A DNA stretch of 6,444 nucleotides from Hadesarchaea archaeon (lineage in GTDB: Archaea > Hadarchaeota > Hadarchaeia > Hadarchaeales > WYZ-LMO6), in NCBI GenBank assembly GCA_004347925.1, contig QNVD01000274.1:1-6444 (forward strand), written 5' to 3'. The notes under the pieces are model-generated. The model saw only the letters and a program-made list of their open reading frames with translations, searched no databases and was not told the DNA's origin. Below are positions 5,433 through 6,444 of this stretch, one piece after another (the stretch's first letter is position 1; every line of letters begins with the position of its first letter). Position numbers and translations under genes: made by a program.

Positions 5433-5845
5433 GCGAGTTCCAGCCCAAGATCGTGGCCTTCTGCTGCAACTGGTGCTCCTACGCTGGGGCGGACCAGGCG
5501 GGCCTGAGGAGGCTCCAGTACCCGCCCACGGCCAGGATAGTGAGGATCATGTGCAGCGGGAGGCTGGATCCGGTCTTCGTCCTGGAGGCCTTCAGGTACG
5601 GGGCCGACGGGGTGCTGGTGGCGGGCTGCCACACCCCCACCGACTGCCACTACACCTCCGGCAACTTCAAGGCGGAGCGCAGGGTCCTCCTGCTGAGGAA
5701 GCTCCTGGAGCAGCTGGGCCTGGAGCCCGAGCGCCTCAGGCTGGAGTGGATCTCGGCCTCCGAGGGGGAGAAGTTCGCCAGGGTCATAGAGGAGATGACC
5801 CAGAAGCTGAAGGAGCTGGGTCCCAGCCCCCTGAAGTCCGCCTGA
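5429..5845 (+). CDS. mvhD: F420-non-reducing hydrogenase iron-sulfur subunit D (MvhD)
   Basis: This 138-residue MvhD-family protein carries a [2Fe-2S] cluster and passes electrons from the MvhAG hydrogenase (or formate dehydrogenase) to HdrA. Visible blocks are [17 protein letters not shown] (Cys12, Cys13, Cys16), IMCSGRLDP (Cys42), [10 protein letters not shown] (Cys67, Cys73), [13 protein letters not shown] (about 105–117) and the family's terminal LGPSPLK. The last cysteine pair is spaced CX5C, one residue longer than the CHPGDC form I know from several methanogens. The ATG overlaps the hdrA stop as ATGA, and GGTGGG (5420–5425) lies 3 nt upstream, so translation is coupled. MvhA and MvhG are not in the window, so the electron donor is not seen. 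The stop is one base from the stop of convergent hypF. Confidence 0.95.
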   Translation: MSEFQPKIVAFCCNWCSYAGADQAGLRRLQYPPTARIVRIMCSGRLDPVFVLEAFRYGADGVLVAGCHTPTDCHYTSGNFKAERRVLLLRKLLEQLGLEPERLRLEWISASEGEKFARVIEEMTQKLKELGPSPLKSA

Positions 5846-5846
5846 G

Positions 5847-6444
5847 CTAACCCAGGGAGGCCGCGTGCAGGGCCTGGCCCACGGAGATTCCCCCGTCCCC
5901 CGGGGGGAGGAGCCTGTGCCTGAGGAACCTGAGACCCCTCCCCTCCACCTCCTTCCTCGCCTCCGCCAGGAAGGCCCTGTTGCAGAAGACCCCTCCCGAG
6001 GCCCCCACCACCCCTATCCCCCTCTCCTCCGCCACCCGGCAGGCCAGGTCCGCCAGGGCCCTGGCCAGGGTCCTCTGGGCGGAGGCCGCCACGTGTCTCA
6101 CCGGGGCCCCGGAGCGCACCGCCTCCACCACCCCCCTCAGGAGGAGGGAGGTGTCCACCAGCAGCCTTCCCCCCGAGGAGAGGATCCTGCAGGGCAGGCG
6201 CAGGGCCTCCGGGTCCCCCTCCCCCGCCACCGCCTCCAGCTTCATGGCCGGCTCCCCCTCGTAGGTCCTCTCCCAGCATATCCCCAGCACGCACGCCACC
6301 GCGTCCAGCACCCTGCCGCAGCTGCTGGAGAGCGGGAGCCTCCCCCTCTCCAGCTGCCTCAGCACCACCTCCCTCTCCCTCTCCCCCCGGGGGAAGCCGC
6401 GCGGGCATAGCTCCTCCAGCACCCTCTCCGTTTCCTCCCTCCCC
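5847..6444 (-). CDS. hypF: [NiFe] hydrogenase maturation carbamoyltransferase HypF, C-terminal part (5' end outside window)
   Basis: HypF activates carbamoyl phosphate and transfers the carbamoyl group to HypE, giving the cyanide ligands of the [NiFe] centre. The frame is open from the window edge (first full codon 6443–6441) to TAG at 5847, giving 198 residues of a protein normally about 750 long. This part is the end of the Kae1-like carbamoyl-transfer domain. Counting from the window edge, it shows QLERGRLPLSSSCGR (about 30–44), RTYEGEPAMKLE (59–70), the nucleotide-site ASGGVFCNRAFL (148–159) and PPGDGGISVGQA (180–191). These blocks distinguish HypF from TsaD/Kae1. Where many HypF proteins have an FHxTLA segment, this one has AQRTLA. 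The gene converges on mvhD with a 1-bp gap, in keeping with a hydrogenase locus. A GTG at 6422 is internal and not the start. Confidence 0.93.
   Translation of the reverse strand, partial: GREETERVLEELCPRGFPRGEREREVVLRQLERGRLPLSSSCGRVLDAVACVLGICWERTYEGEPAMKLEAVAGEGDPEALRLPCRILSSGGRLLVDTSLLLRGVVEAVRSGAPVRHVAASAQRTLARALADLACRVAEERGIGVVGASGGVFCNRAFLAEARKEVEGRGLRFLRHRLLPPGDGGISVGQALHAASLG

Noticed and set aside
3438..5845. Selenocysteine in HdrA or MvhD, as in some methanogens
   Set aside because: Both genes have ordinary Cys codons at the visible metal sites and no in-frame TGA before the stop.
1..6444. CRISPR array, tRNA, rRNA, insertion sequence or attachment site
   Set aside because: I saw no regularly spaced repeats, cloverleaf, transposase motifs or terminal repeats. 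Gaps between genes are at most about 130 bp.

Overview
The window looks like a compact, very GC-rich piece of an archaeal chromosome. The archaeal evidence is: TATA-like promoter boxes standing out as AT-rich islands; a class III (QGAIEYL-type) prepilin signal; the archaeal 2-amino-3,7-dideoxy-heptulosonate route into aromatic amino acids; and a methanogen-type HdrA–MvhD pair. Heavy use of AGG for arginine and some ATA for isoleucine hint at a thermophile. The gene set fits a euryarchaeal or Hadarchaeia-like lineage that uses [NiFe] hydrogenase and heterodisulfide-reductase-like chemistry, but the sequence alone does not fix the taxon. Nearly every base is in a gene and I see no mobile element, CRISPR array, tRNA or rRNA.

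Layout. (1) 1–940, minus strand: an aromatic-biosynthesis operon. A complete ADH synthase (aroA') is followed by the first 45 codons of a probable 3-dehydroquinate synthase II (aroB'). (2) 1032–1412, minus: a small type IV-like pilin with its own promoter and a T-run terminator. (3) 1541–2269, plus: a MinD/ParA-type ATPase divergent from the pilin, followed by a two-helix membrane protein with cytoplasmic coiled-coil arms (2299–2661). (4) 2654–3361, minus: a second MinD-like protein, convergent with and overlapping the membrane protein gene by 8 bp. This paralog has lost two residues central to ATP chemistry (P-loop Lys to Arg, catalytic Asp to Cys). (5) 3438–5845, plus: hdrA and mvhD, overlapping by ATGA, divergent from the second MinD and apparently sharing one TATA element with it. 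(6) 5847–6444, minus: the C-terminal quarter of hypF, whose stop codon lies one base from that of mvhD.

How the genes may work together. HdrA, MvhD and HypF belong to one theme: HypF supplies the carbamoyl-derived CN ligands of [NiFe] hydrogenase, MvhD links such a hydrogenase to HdrA, and HdrA is the flavin electron-bifurcating subunit. The middle block (pilin, canonical MinD, membrane protein, degenerate MinD) is the most novel part. By inference it could be a small spatial-positioning system for a pilus or another membrane complex, in which one ATPase cycles and the other acts as a non-hydrolysing partner. No adjacent gene proves this role.
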